A stretch of DNA of 64,000 nt from Saprolegnia diclina VS20 (Eukaryota; Oomycota; Saprolegniomycetes; Saprolegniales; Saprolegniaceae): NCBI RefSeq assembly GCF_000281045.1, contig NW_008246118.1, positions 167,417 through 231,416 of the forward strand, in the 5' to 3' direction. The translations under genes and the position numbers were made by a program. Each line of letters begins with the position of its first letter. Position 1 is the first letter of the stretch. The notes beneath the pieces were generated by a model, which had not been told where the DNA came from, ran no database searches, and saw nothing but the letters and a program-made list of their open reading frames with translations. Shown here piece by piece: positions 29,644-39,522 of this stretch.

Positions 29644-31632
29644 CTACTTGATGGTGACGGTGGTGTTCTTGAGGATCTTGATGTTGAAGACGAGGCTCGT
29701 GACCTCAGCCAACTGAAAATCGAGGAGACGGAGGTTGTGGTCACTGTCCTGCACGATCATGAAGTCGTTGCTTTCGTCCAGGACGACTGCCGTCGGCACC
29801 GAAGGTGTCGTCGAGCCGGACGTGACCGCCTTGGCTTGCACGGCGAGTGCCGACGCCTTGCGCGCGCGGAGGCCCTTCTTCTCGGGCAGGCCAAAGAGAG
29901 AGAGGTGGCTCGTGAAGAACCAGTAGAGCGTGCTGAGGCGGCGGGCGTGGCACACGAAGATGGGTCCGTCCCGCTCGTCTCGGATATCGCCAATGTAGTC
30001 GCAGACAATCGACGAGCTGTTGTAAATGGCTTGCCGTGCCAGCGAGTGCTTGGCGAGCGCGCGCCATTTTTTAAAGTGGACAATGTGGTCCAGCAACGTC
30101 ACAAGGAAAAGGTTGGCGAAGAGGCCGGCAATGATCGAGGACGCAACGCGCATGTAAAACCCGTTAAAGACTTCGCAGCAAATGCCGTCGATGCGCTCGG
30201 CGGCGTTGGTGACGCTCACGATGATCGCGTTGTTGTACTCGATGAACGGCGGCACGTAGAAGAGAAATATCGCACTCACATAGAGCGACGTGACGCTGCT
30301 GAGGTTGAAGAAGCCCATAACGACGCTGTCGCCGGCAAACGCAGCGGTCCCAAGAAGGTTCCAGAGGAGCTTGCACATCTTGAGAATCGCGCAGTTGACC
30401 CAGAGAAGCCGCGAACTCAGTGCAAACAGTTGCAACGCGTAGCCAAATTGCGGCGCGTACATCGTGTACAAGTTGACGTTGCGGACGTACAAGAGACAAT
30501 TTTGAATGTCGATGAGCACGCTAAACGCGTACAAAAAGACAAACACGTCCGAGTTATAGCAAAACATGCTATAACTCAGCGCGCGGCTTTGGTACGGAAA
30601 GCACTTTGGCACGATCGCCCGCTGGAGGCGCGAGAGAAGTGAGTCGCCACGCGTCGGGTCGATGTCCAGCCACTGCACGGTCCGGCGGCTCGCAATGTAG
30701 GACAAAATTGCAAAGACGATCGCGATGAGCTTGGCCGCGAGCGCGACTTGCCCGAGGCCCGTACTGGGCATGATGAACCCGAGCTTGTAAAAGGACCCTG
30801 GCACAAACTCGGAGCGCGTGACTTGGACAGTTTTTGCGCTGTCGTTGTAGACCATGGTCATGTTGCACTGCGAGTAGCCGAGCTCAGCGACGGGGTCGCA
30901 CCCGGTGCAGAACGACCGACTGAAGATCCGATAGTAGGACACGATGCGGGTTTGGGGTACACTCGAGTTGAGGAGGGTAAACTCGGTCGTAAAGCGTTTA
31001 TCGACGGTGATCCGGCCAGGAATGTAGTTGAGGTTGATGAGTTGCTTGCTGGTGAGACTCGTGTTGCCGAGGTTCTCGGTCGCGTCGTGCGTGAAGAAGT
31101 GCGTGAGCGCATTGCCTCGAAAGTGCGTCACAGCGTCCGAAGCGAGCGCGAGGCTCACACGAAAGTTGGTCGCGCCCATGTCGACTACATACGTCTTGGC
31201 AAAGATGGGGCAGAGCGCCGAGTCGGCGGTCAGCGGAATGTCGCCCGTGTTGATGAGGTAAATCCGGTCGCTCTTGGCCACCATGTTGGTCACCGAGTAG
31301 TTGGCCATCCAGCGTCCAACCTTGGACAGATTCTGCATGCCAAGATTGCGCGGAAAACTGTACTGCGCACTGAGCTGATCAATGCCGTTGGTCGCTGCGA
31401 TTGGCGTAATGAAGAAGAACCCGCCGCCGAGGTAGTTGAGCATGGTCCAGTTGTTGACGACAGCGTCGCCCGCGACAAGCGCCACGACGAGGAGCGAGAT
31501 CGCCGAGACCGCGAGCGTGTACGCCCGGGATGCTATAAAGACGGCGCCGTGCTTCGACTTGATCGTTGTCGCAGTAGTGCTGCCAACGAGGTACGCGGAG
31601 CCACCAGGCGTGAGCGAACTACGGGACGCCAT
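29644..31632 (-). CDS. 6-TM family protein, copy 5 (unknown function)
   Basis: Intronless; 662 residues from the first ATG at 31632 (M-A-S-R-S-S-L-T-P-G-G). The start is 213 bases upstream of copy 4's reading frame in the same orientation. Blocks: V-N-N-W-T-M-L-N-Y-L-G-G-G-F-F-F-I-T-P-I, S-F-C-T-G-C-D-P-V-A-E-L-G-Y, R-R-T-V-Q-W-L-D-I-D-P, S-L-A-R-Q-A-I-Y-N-S-S, A-R-R-L-S-T-L-Y-W-F-F-T-S-H-L and the usual C-terminus V-Q-D-S-D-H-N-L-R-L-L-D then K-I-L-K-N-T-T-V-T-I-K. It groups by eye with copy 6 (shared N-L-Y-T-M-Y-A-P-Q-F and F-Y-V-P-P-F-I-E-Y-N-N), which is divergent from it across the N gap. Confidence 0.88.
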   Translation of the reverse strand: MASRSSLTPGGSAYLVGSTTATTIKSKHGAVFIASRAYTLAVSAISLLVVALVAGDAVVNNWTMLNYLGGGFFFITPIAATNGIDQLSAQYSFPRNLGMQNLSKVGRWMANYSVTNMVAKSDRIYLINTGDIPLTADSALCPIFAKTYVVDMGATNFRVSLALASDAVTHFRGNALTHFFTHDATENLGNTSLTSKQLINLNYIPGRITVDKRFTTEFTLLNSSVPQTRIVSYYRIFSRSFCTGCDPVAELGYSQCNMTMVYNDSAKTVQVTRSEFVPGSFYKLGFIMPSTGLGQVALAAKLIAIVFAILSYIASRRTVQWLDIDPTRGDSLLSRLQRAIVPKCFPYQSRALSYSMFCYNSDVFVFLYAFSVLIDIQNCLLYVRNVNLYTMYAPQFGYALQLFALSSRLLWVNCAILKMCKLLWNLLGTAAFAGDSVVMGFFNLSSVTSLYVSAIFLFYVPPFIEYNNAIIVSVTNAAERIDGICCEVFNGFYMRVASSIIAGLFANLFLVTLLDHIVHFKKWRALAKHSLARQAIYNSSSIVCDYIGDIRDERDGPIFVCHARRLSTLYWFFTSHLSLFGLPEKKGLRARKASALAVQAKAVTSGSTTPSVPTAVVLDESNDFMIVQDSDHNLRLLDFQLAEVTSLVFNIKILKNTTVTIK

Positions 31633-32154
31633 TCGGAGCTCACTTTTGGCGCGAGGAGTAAGCTTCAAGACGCCTTTTGAAGTGTGGAGAGACGTTACCA
31701 ACCTGCTCGCAGACCGTTTCTCTCGCCAAGCGTCGCGACGTCATGTGTATCGACACCGTCTTGGAGGATGTGACTTGCGTACTTCGCCTTGTTTTGCAAG
31801 GATCTTGGCGGCTGCTAGCTTGAGAAGAATGCCCAATCTATTGGTGTCGATAAGTGTGGCGCCAAGGTCATTTGGTGGCGTGCGAGACGCCAGCACGCCT
31901 GATCGCGACGGTTTTCCACCCGATTTAGCCCTGATAGTATCATATGACGACGCACTCGGTCGCCGTGCCACGTGCACAAGCTGAGCTTGCGTCCAAGATT
32001 TAATCGCTTGAATATACTGTATATGCACCTCAAGAGCACGAGACGAGACTGTTTCCTTTTCCATAATAACAGGACCCGTGTCTTTTCCATAGCACAGCTC
32101 GGTAGAACCACATCCGTTTACGAGTTCAAATGCCCCTTCAGCAGCAGCGCACTC

Positions 32155-32423
32155 NNNNNNNNNNNNNNNNNNNNNNNNNNNNNNNNNNNNNNNNNNNNNN
32201 NNNNNNNNNNNNNNNNNNNNNNNNNNNNNNNNNNNNNNNNNNNNNNNNNNNNNNNNNNNNNNNNNNNNNNNNNNNNNNNNNNNNNNNNNNNNNNNNNNNN
32301 NNNNNNNNNNNNNNNNNNNNNNNNNNNNNNNNNNNNNNNNNNNNNNNNNNNNNNNNNNNNNNNNNNNNNNNNNNNNNNNNNNNNNNNNNNNNNNNNNNNN
32401 NNNNNNNNNNNNNNNNNNNNNNN
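32155..32423. other. Assembly gap (269 N)
   Basis: An unbroken run of N. True length and content are unknown. Frames that appear to cross it are meaningless. Confidence 0.99.
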
Positions 32424-32670
32424 CAATGGCCTTTCGTGTTTCCAGGAATAACGCTGTTGCGCGCTATCACGTCAACATGGCAGTGCTGCATACTAGTACG
32501 TGCATTGAAGCGTAATGACAACTAGCGCACAGAGCACATGTGTAAGGAACCATGAACCATCCAACAGTGTCCTCCATGTCCTACAATGAACACACCACCT
32601 CGTTTACACAGCAATGGGCCAATGGCAGGGGGGTGACAATACAAACCCAAAAAAGGCAATAATCGGATAT

Positions 32671-32683
32671 GATTGGCTGAAAA
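32671..32683 (+). promoter_or_regulatory. Inverted CCAAT box upstream of family copy 6
   Basis: GATTGGCTGAAAA, identical to the 13-base word before the PAS-kinase gene, lies 367 bases before the ATG of copy 6. An opposite AACCAATC follows at 32706. Regulatory role inferred. Confidence 0.4.
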
Positions 32684-33049
32684 GGGAGACAAATCGCAGT
32701 TTCAAACCAATCATGGGTCGATCTCTTGCTGAGGTGTGCAAGCCCCAGTGCTATCTTGGCACACAAGGATATACATTTTGAAATAAGAGTATATTTGGAT
32801 ATACATTTTCGTCTACTTCACACTCGACATTTTCAATTAGCACACAGGTCTCGAAAATATAGGAAAGCTTCGCTCGAATGTCTCCATGGTTGTACTTGTT
32901 TTTACTATGTGGAGGCAATTGTCACCCCCTGGCAATGGGCGGTGCTTGGTTCCCGAGCCGTTGCGGTTTCTAATGTATATATCGAGACGCGGCAAAACCG
33001 AACGTCAACGAAGGCGACGAAATAGCCACGTGCCAAAATCGATTGGCCC

Positions 33050-35014
33050 ATGAACAGCCCGACGCAAGCCTTCGTTTCGTCCATACGCCACGAGCGCTGG
33101 CGCTCCAAGCTCCGCAAATGGTACCAATTTGTGGTCACGATCGCGGGCTTGTGTGTCATTCTCTTGATCGCGGGCGACGCAACAGCCAACAACTGGGCGA
33201 TCAGCAACTTTCTTGGCGGCGGGTACTTTTTTCTGACGCCAATCGCGTCAGTGCAGTCGCTCGCGCAGCTCAGCACCAAGTACAGCTTTGCCAAGAACCT
33301 CGGCGTCGACAACTTGTCCAACTTGGGCCAGTGGATGTCCAACTTTTCGGTTGTCAACATGGTCACAAAAAGCAACAAGATCTACGTCATCCAGACCGGC
33401 GACATTGCGCTCACGCCCAATTCGGTCTTGTGCCCGATCTTCAAGTCGACGTACGCTGTGGATGTCGCCGTCTCGAGCAAGGTCAAGCTCGCGCTCATGT
33501 CGGATGCCGTCACGTTCTTTCGGGGCAACGCCGTGACCCACTTTTTCTCGGACGATGCAACGGCGAACCTCGGCAATGCCAACCTCACTGCCGACGAGCT
33601 TCTCGCTCGCAACTACATTCCGGGACGAACGACCGTCGATAAACGCTTCACGACTGAGATTGCACTTGTCAACTCGAGTTTGCCCCAAACACATCGTGTC
33701 AACTACTACCGCATCTTTAGCCGATCGTTCTGCTCGGGCTGCGACCCTGTCGCCGAGCTCGGGTACTCGGTCTGCAACATGACTATGGTGTACAATGACA
33801 CGGCCAAGACACTCACGGTCACCGACTCGCGCTTTTTGCCCGGATCGATGTTCAAGCTCGGGTTCGTCATGCCCAACAGCGCATTTGGTCAAGTCGCGCT
33901 GGCCGCCAAGATCACGGCCATCGTGTTTGCCGTCTTTGGGTACCTTGCGAGCCGCCGCACAGTTCAGTGGCACGACGTGGACCCGACCAAAGCCGAGTCG
34001 GTCGTGACGCGCGCGATGCGCAGCGTGCTCCCCAAGGTCTTCCGGCACCAGAGCCACGCGCTGCGCTTTGATATGTTTTGCTACAACTCGGACCTCTTTG
34101 TGTTTTTGTATGCGGCGAGCGTCCTCATCGACATCCCCAACTGCCTATTGTACATGCGCAACGTCAACTTGTACACAATGTACGCACCGCAGTTCCTCTA
34201 CTCGCTGCAGCTCTTTTCGCTGTCGACGCGGCTTCTCTGGGTCAACTGCGCGATTTTGAAAGGGTGCAAGATCCTCTGGAACCTCCTTGGCGTCGCAACC
34301 TTCAATGGCGAGAGTGCCGTCATGCGCTTCTTCAACTGGAGCAGCGTCAAAACGCTCTACTTCTCTGCGATCCTGCTCTTTTACGTGCCGCCGTTCATCG
34401 AGTACAATAACTCGGTGACCATCGACGTACGCAACTCTGCCCAGCGCATCGACGGTATCTGCATCAACGTCTTTGACGGCTTCTACATGCGCGTCGCGTC
34501 GTCGATCACCACTGGCTTGATCGCCAACGTCTTGATCATGACAGCGCTCGACCATCTGATTTTTTTCAAATTTTGGCGCATCATGACCCGAAACTCCCTC
34601 GCGCGCCAAGCCATCTTCAACAGCACTTCGATTCTTTGCGACTACCTCGACGATGTGATGCCGGATGAGGCCGCGACCGGGGCCGTGATTATCGTGACGG
34701 CGCGTCGGCTTAGCACCCTGCATTGGTTCTTTACGAGCCACTTGGTGTGCTTTGGCTTGCCCGAGAAGGGGCTGCGGGCCAACAAGAGCAAAGCCATCAC
34801 CGTCAAGACACCGCAGACGTCGCCCCACAAGCCGCTATCGTCGGCATCGGCTGTCGTGCCCGAGGCGAGTGCCGCTGCAAGCAGCGACGCGGGCTGCCTT
34901 GTCGTGCAAGACGGCGACTGCAACCTGTATCTCCTTGACCACAAGTACACGGCCATCACGAGCCTCGCGTTCAACATCAAGATTCTCAAAAACACCACCA
35001 TCACCGTCCAGTAG
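33050..35014 (+). CDS. 6-TM family protein, copy 6 (unknown function)
   Basis: Intronless; 654 residues from the ATG at 33050. Blocks: A-N-N-W-A-I-S-N-F-L-G-G-G-Y-F-F-L-T-P-I, S-F-C-S-G-C-D-P-V-A-E-L-G-Y (Ser in place of the usual Thr), R-R-T-V-Q-W-H-D-V-D-P, C-Y-N-S-D-L-F-V-F, S-L-A-R-Q-A-I-F-N-S-T, A-R-R-L-S-T-L-H-W-F-F-T-S-H-L-V-C-F-G-L-P. The C-terminus V-Q-D-G-D-C-N-L-Y-L-L-D ends K-N-T-T-I-T-V-Q. It forms a head-to-head pair with copy 5, with which it shares most family-variable words. Multiple N-x-S/T sites lie in the external domain. Function unknown. Confidence 0.88.
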   Translation: MNSPTQAFVSSIRHERWRSKLRKWYQFVVTIAGLCVILLIAGDATANNWAISNFLGGGYFFLTPIASVQSLAQLSTKYSFAKNLGVDNLSNLGQWMSNFSVVNMVTKSNKIYVIQTGDIALTPNSVLCPIFKSTYAVDVAVSSKVKLALMSDAVTFFRGNAVTHFFSDDATANLGNANLTADELLARNYIPGRTTVDKRFTTEIALVNSSLPQTHRVNYYRIFSRSFCSGCDPVAELGYSVCNMTMVYNDTAKTLTVTDSRFLPGSMFKLGFVMPNSAFGQVALAAKITAIVFAVFGYLASRRTVQWHDVDPTKAESVVTRAMRSVLPKVFRHQSHALRFDMFCYNSDLFVFLYAASVLIDIPNCLLYMRNVNLYTMYAPQFLYSLQLFSLSTRLLWVNCAILKGCKILWNLLGVATFNGESAVMRFFNWSSVKTLYFSAILLFYVPPFIEYNNSVTIDVRNSAQRIDGICINVFDGFYMRVASSITTGLIANVLIMTALDHLIFFKFWRIMTRNSLARQAIFNSTSILCDYLDDVMPDEAATGAVIIVTARRLSTLHWFFTSHLVCFGLPEKGLRANKSKAITVKTPQTSPHKPLSSASAVVPEASAAASSDAGCLVVQDGDCNLYLLDHKYTAITSLAFNIKILKNTTITVQ

Positions 35015-35163
35015 CGCCCGAGTCTCGCTAAATTGCTCAAGTTCTAGTAGTGAATATCTATAATACATAGTTGCTTTGACAAAGACTACACTAATCGCGT
35101 GTGCATTGAAGACCATTCTTAAAACCACGGAGCGTAACCGTAGGCGCCTAGACAGACGGCATC

Positions 35164-38100
35164 ATGAGTGAAGCCGCCGAGATTGCAGCGCGCCGTGGGC
35201 GCCGCGCGTCGCTGCCGCTGCGCGCCTCAATCACCGAGCTCGTGCAAAGCAAGCGCCCGTCCCTCGGAAGCGAACCCTTTCGTCCGCCGTCAACACACGA
35301 GAAATACGAGGCGCCCAGCAACAACAAGGCCCTCCGCAGCGTCCAAAGTGCGTCGACGCTCCGAAGCCGTGGCCAATCGACCGTCGGCAGTGACGACACC
35401 GACCCGCTCGAGACGCGTCATCGCCGCGCGCCGACGACACACCCGCGCATTGTTGACGCGTGCGGGCGACCAGTTGTCGGCGTCGCGTACGGCAAGGGCA
35501 CGATGCAGTACGTCAAGTTTAGCTCGACCGAGGCGCCGCCGTCCTCGCAGGCCCCGCCGCCGCGCTGTGGGTTTTGCCACGGCAACAACATGCTCTGGCA
35601 GCTCCAGTGCTCGTTCTGCGGTTGTCAGCGCGTGCGCGAGGCGCCACGCATGCACTATGTGGTCAATACGCTCTTGAGTCTCGACCCGCACATCAGCGCG
35701 AGCAAGGTACACAATGTGTCTTCTTGTTCGGGGACACATTCATGGACGTAGATGGCGCGCAAACTGCTGCGCTACGCCCAGTTTGACGCTGAGGCGCTGC
35801 AAGCGGACGCTGCGTTCCGCCAAGCGACCATGGTGCGGACCCGCGTCGCCATGAGCATCATGAGCAAAACCTCCGACACGCTGCGCTTCCACATCATGCG
35901 CATGATCTTCAAGGCATGGCGCAAAGTCCGCGCCGAGGCGACGGCGGGCGAAGACATCATGGCGCGGCTCATTAGGATCAAAGACATGCAGGCGCGGTCG
36001 CGGCGCAAGGCCGACACGTTCCGTGCGTGGGCCGCGTTCCGAGACTCGTGCCAAGACCAGCGCGCGCTGCGGTGGACGATCGCACTCGACAAGTATCACA
36101 CTCTGTCGTTCGGTATCAAGTTGATACATTTGGATGCAGACGCCGCAAAGTGGCCAAGCAACGCGCGTGGATGCTCTGGATGCGGTTTGTGACCACCCGG
36201 CTCCGGAAGCGCTGCCAGCACATGAAAGATACGCTCATGTACGCTGTCTGAATTATGGTCCCAAAGTTGGTATTCTGCGATTCATCGTAGGTCGAACAAT
36301 CAAGCGCGCACGTCCGAGGTAGTACCGACTCCTGTCCTTAGAACGCCGTCATCGTGTCGGTAGGAGCTCGCCAAGGCCAAGGGCTTGCTCAACGAAGCCA
36401 AAGGCTCGTTGCTCATGGCAATGGACCAAATTATCGCCGTGACAACGCAGCTCATGCCACTTGTCGACCTCCGTCTCCAGCGTGCGCTTTGCCTATTCTT
36501 GCCTGCCTATGTTATCGATGGGAGTAGAGCTGCTGCACTACAAAGCCATTGCGCCCGACACAGTCGCCTACGCGCTCGAGCCCACGTGCGCATCGGTGCG
36601 CATCCACATCATTAGTACTCGAGCTCAATATTAGTGCGGTCTATAGTCGGTGATCGACTCGCTCATGGTCCACGACCTCTCGCTCGTCGCCGACATGACG
36701 GTCCCGAAAATCGACGTTCCGTTTGCATCCAACACAACGCTCCACGTTGTCGCGGCCCGGGTCGTGGCCGAGCCCCCGCACGCGATCGTCTTGCGCTGGG
36801 TCAACGCGGCGATCGAGAGCATCAACGCCACTGCGGCGCTCAAGGTCCTCGCGCCGCTGCCGACGTTGAGCGACGTCTACCTGCACATGGCGTCGCCGAC
36901 GCTCTTGTTGCACTTGCTCTGGCATTTTGTACCGGCCTCCAAAGCAGCGTACGACACGCGGTACGACGACGCCTGCCGTCGCGACCCGCTCTTGGCAACA
37001 AGCAGTCACCACGCCCAGCACCATATGCAGTGGAAGCTCTTTTTCGAGTTGGCGGCCAATTACGCAGCACTTGGTCACGAGATGGTGACGCGCGACGACA
37101 TGGAAAGCAGCGACTTTGGCGCCTACTACCTCGTGCTGCTGCACTTTTTTGTTCAGTTTTACCACCAATCGGTGGCGTCGCCAGCGGACGCACCGACGAG
37201 CGAGCTGCGCTTGTCGATCGACGGCGTCTGGGCGGCGCTGCGCCCCGACATCTTTCCGTCGTACGAGTCGGACCCGGCGACGCGCGAGAGCTGCCGCAAC
37301 ATTTTGCGGGACCTCGAGACGGTCCAGCACGCCCAAGCTCATGTACTGCGACTGCATTACGCAACTGCACTCATCGTCGGTCAGCACAGCCAGCACGCGC
37401 TCGCCTCGGGGTTTGAGGACCTCGCACGCCGCAGCACCGGGCGTAGCACGAATGTGCAAGTCGCGCTCGAGAAGCAGCGTCTCGCCACGTCCATCACGCT
37501 CGACAACAGTCGCCTCGAGTTCATGTGCCCGCAACCCGACGACTTTCGCTCGATCCAGAACCTCCTCCGGAAGCACGTGGTGCCGCTCATCACGTTGTTC
37601 AAGAGCTGCGGCGTGAGCGCAGCGGGCTTCTCCCTCTCGGAGCAGGAGTTTTACAAGCTCATTTCCGACACGGGGGTCTTTGACCGGAAGCTCATGGCGC
37701 GCGGGTACCTCCAAGTGCTCGTCCAGCACACGACCGACGTCCACGACGTTGGCGCCGAGCGCTGTCTCTCGACCCACGAGTTTGCAGAGGCCATTGTTCG
37801 CGTCGCGCATCACCTCAGTCAGAAAGCCGCAACGACCGACGCCCCCCCGTCGCTCGTGGGCAGCGTCACCGACTTTGTCGAAACCAAGCTACTGAAATTA
37901 GCGTCCGAGCGCGAGAAGCAGAATTTGACACTCTTCAAGCGCCAACTGGGCGCCTCGGACGTGCAAGCGGTCGTGCGCGCGGCTGACAAGAAGCTGAAAA
38001 AGGTGTTTGCGTTCTACGCGGTGGAGCACCGGGCCAAGAGCATGAACCTCGCGGAATTTAGCAATTGGTTGAAGGACCAGCGTTTGATTGACGCCATCTT

Positions 38101-38305
38101 CCCGTTCCCGCGCGCCAAGCTCGTGTTTCTGAGCGCGATGCACCACACGGAGGCGATCGTGTCGTCCAACGACCTCGAACTCGACTTGACGTTTGGCGAG
38201 TTCATCGAAGCCGTCGTCGCCGTGGCCGTGTACCGCAACCCGAACCCGTACCTCCCGCTGGCCGACCGTCTCCACCTCTTCTTCAACGACCACTTGCCGA
38301 GCTAA
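35164..38305 (+). CDS. Zinc-ribbon, Sfi1-like and CH-like repeat protein (951 aa)
   Basis: Seven exons join without a phase conflict: 35164-35706, 35752-36092, 36140-36238, 36291-36318, 36364-36481, 36528-36595, 36647-38305. Introns are 45-52 nt. N-terminus: low complexity with R-R-x-S sites, then a C-x-x-C...C-x-x-C zinc ribbon (C-G-F-C-H-G-N-N and C-S-F-C-G-C). Exons 2-3 hold Sfi1-like repeats (F-K-A-W-R-K-V, F-R-A-W-A-A-F, W-M-L-W-M-R-F), a pattern that binds centrin at basal bodies and spindle poles. Early in exon 7, A-I-V-L-R-W-V-N resembles the first helix of a calponin-homology domain. The last 250 residues are helical and may include degenerate EF-hands. A basal-body or cytoskeletal role is inferred; I do not recognise a named orthologue. 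Confidence 0.75.
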
Positions 38306-38532
38306 TACTCCTACATTCGATTTCATACACCGGCATGTTGTACGATCCCTTTGGACACGCCAGGACGCCACCAGAACTCAGATATCTAGAACTCGGATCT
38401 TATTCGTCCGAAACTCGTAGTTTTACGTTTCAAATCGAAAATGTCGGGTAGGATCGTGTCCAACGCCTATCAACGGTAGTGCAAAGATGTTGGCATTTCT
38501 CAATTGCAGCAGCAACAAGCCCATTCCTCAAC

Positions 38533-39003
38533 ATGCACGTATTCACGCTTGCACTCGTGGTCGCGGGCGTCGCAGCGCGTTCGCAGTACGTCATTCGCCT
38601 TCCAAATGGCGCCAACGTCCCCGGTGTGAGTGCACTCGGGCACACCAACCCAAATGGCGACGGCAGCGTCAACAAGTTTGGCAATGACTTCAGCGCCACC
38701 GGCGGTGGGTGGACCAAGACGCTCTGCCAACTCGACTCGGACGGCGACGGCGCGACGAACGGCGAAGAGCTTTTGGATCCGTGCTGCACTTGGACGCAAG
38801 GCGGGAGCCTCACATCGACGTATACCCCGACGCACCCGGGGGTAAAAAACACATTTTCAAAAGATGAGCTCGCGGCGCTCAAGTGCGGCAGCAACACGAC
38901 GCTGCCGCCGTCGTCGGCAACGCCCAAGCCCAGCGCAGCGCCGACCATTCTGCCGTGCATCGGCCTCGTATTTGGCACAGTCGTTGCACTTGTGCTCTGG
39001 TAA
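38533..39003 (+). CDS. Secreted temptin-like protein, copy A (GPI tail)
   Basis: 156 residues from the ATG at 38533. Signal peptide (M-H-V-F-T-L-A-L-V-V-A-G-V-A-A-R), then the temptin-type Cys domain: Y-V-I-R-L-P-N-G-A-N-V-P-G, L-G-H-T-N-P-N-G, W-T-K-T-L-C-Q-L-D-S-D-G-D-G, N-G-E-E-L-L-D-P-C-C-T-W. The acidic D-S-D-G-D-G-x-x-N-G-E-E looks like a calcium-binding loop. After a Thr/Ser/Pro stretch the protein ends in a hydrophobic helix with no tail, the pattern of a GPI-anchor signal. Temptin is a water-borne pheromone partner in molluscs; in fungi and oomycetes the domain occurs in many secreted proteins of unknown use. A tandem copy follows at 39523. Confidence 0.86.
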   Translation: MHVFTLALVVAGVAARSQYVIRLPNGANVPGVSALGHTNPNGDGSVNKFGNDFSATGGGWTKTLCQLDSDGDGATNGEELLDPCCTWTQGGSLTSTYTPTHPGVKNTFSKDELAALKCGSNTTLPPSSATPKPSAAPTILPCIGLVFGTVVALVLW

Positions 39004-39522
39004 TCATTGGGAATATCTTATATATATTTCTACTCTGTTCTCTTGTCGACCCCGACTTTGCACTTGGAACCAGCAGACTTTGCGATGCAGAAACTTGGTT
39101 ACACTAGCTCCATGGCTCAAGCCTCTGACGCTTGAGCCTTACACGACCCCCGATGCGTCAAGCTTCAACAAGCCATTTTTTGTTTTGACACTATGGTATT
39201 AGCGGTGAAGCTGTCGATGGAATGCCACCGCCACATACTAATCGTAGTTGTGTTTTCAGTCCATCCCAGTAGGACAGCGGTGCATTTTGGGTCGCCTATT
39301 TGGTCGAAACGACTGCAGTCGTGTCCATATTCATGTCGCCAGAAGCAAGCGATCGGGCGCATTCTGGCCACATACCAGTTCGCAACTGCCAGTTTCCACC
39401 TTTCAGACGTCGGATGGGGGAAGGGTCTGGCGACATATGCCTCCAAGAGGTGTTGTGAGGATCTTGCACCTAGCCCTGGATACCTCCTCCGTGGCGACTT
39501 TATCGAGAGGTCACTTGACAAA
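39004..39522. other. Spacer between temptin-like copies
   Basis: 519 bases. It must hold the 3' end of copy A and the promoter of copy B. Open frames that run into copy B from upstream lack an obvious start context. Nothing else recognised. Confidence 0.45.

Larger units (their letters stand above)
31633..33049. other. Divergent spacer between copies 5 and 6, with assembly gap
   Basis: 1417 bases between two divergently oriented family genes, including 269 N. The known parts show no family remnant. ATTGG words lie at 32612 (as CCAAT on the plus strand), 32672 (GATTGGCTGAAAA) and 32707 (AACCAATCAT), and the 13-base word GGATATACATTTT is repeated at 32767 and 32797. Confidence 0.5.

Noticed and set aside
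29737-31680. Two 300-residue plus-strand frames over family copy 5
   Set aside because: Antisense shadows; composition is that of reversed hydrophobic codons and no motif is present.
32118-32525. Open frames spanning the N run
   Set aside because: Translation through N is an artefact.
36113-36139. A 27-base intron in the Sfi1-like gene
   Set aside because: Using GTATCA at 36093 instead gives a 47-base intron of typical size and restores the tryptophan-repeat frame; the 27-base form leads to a stop.
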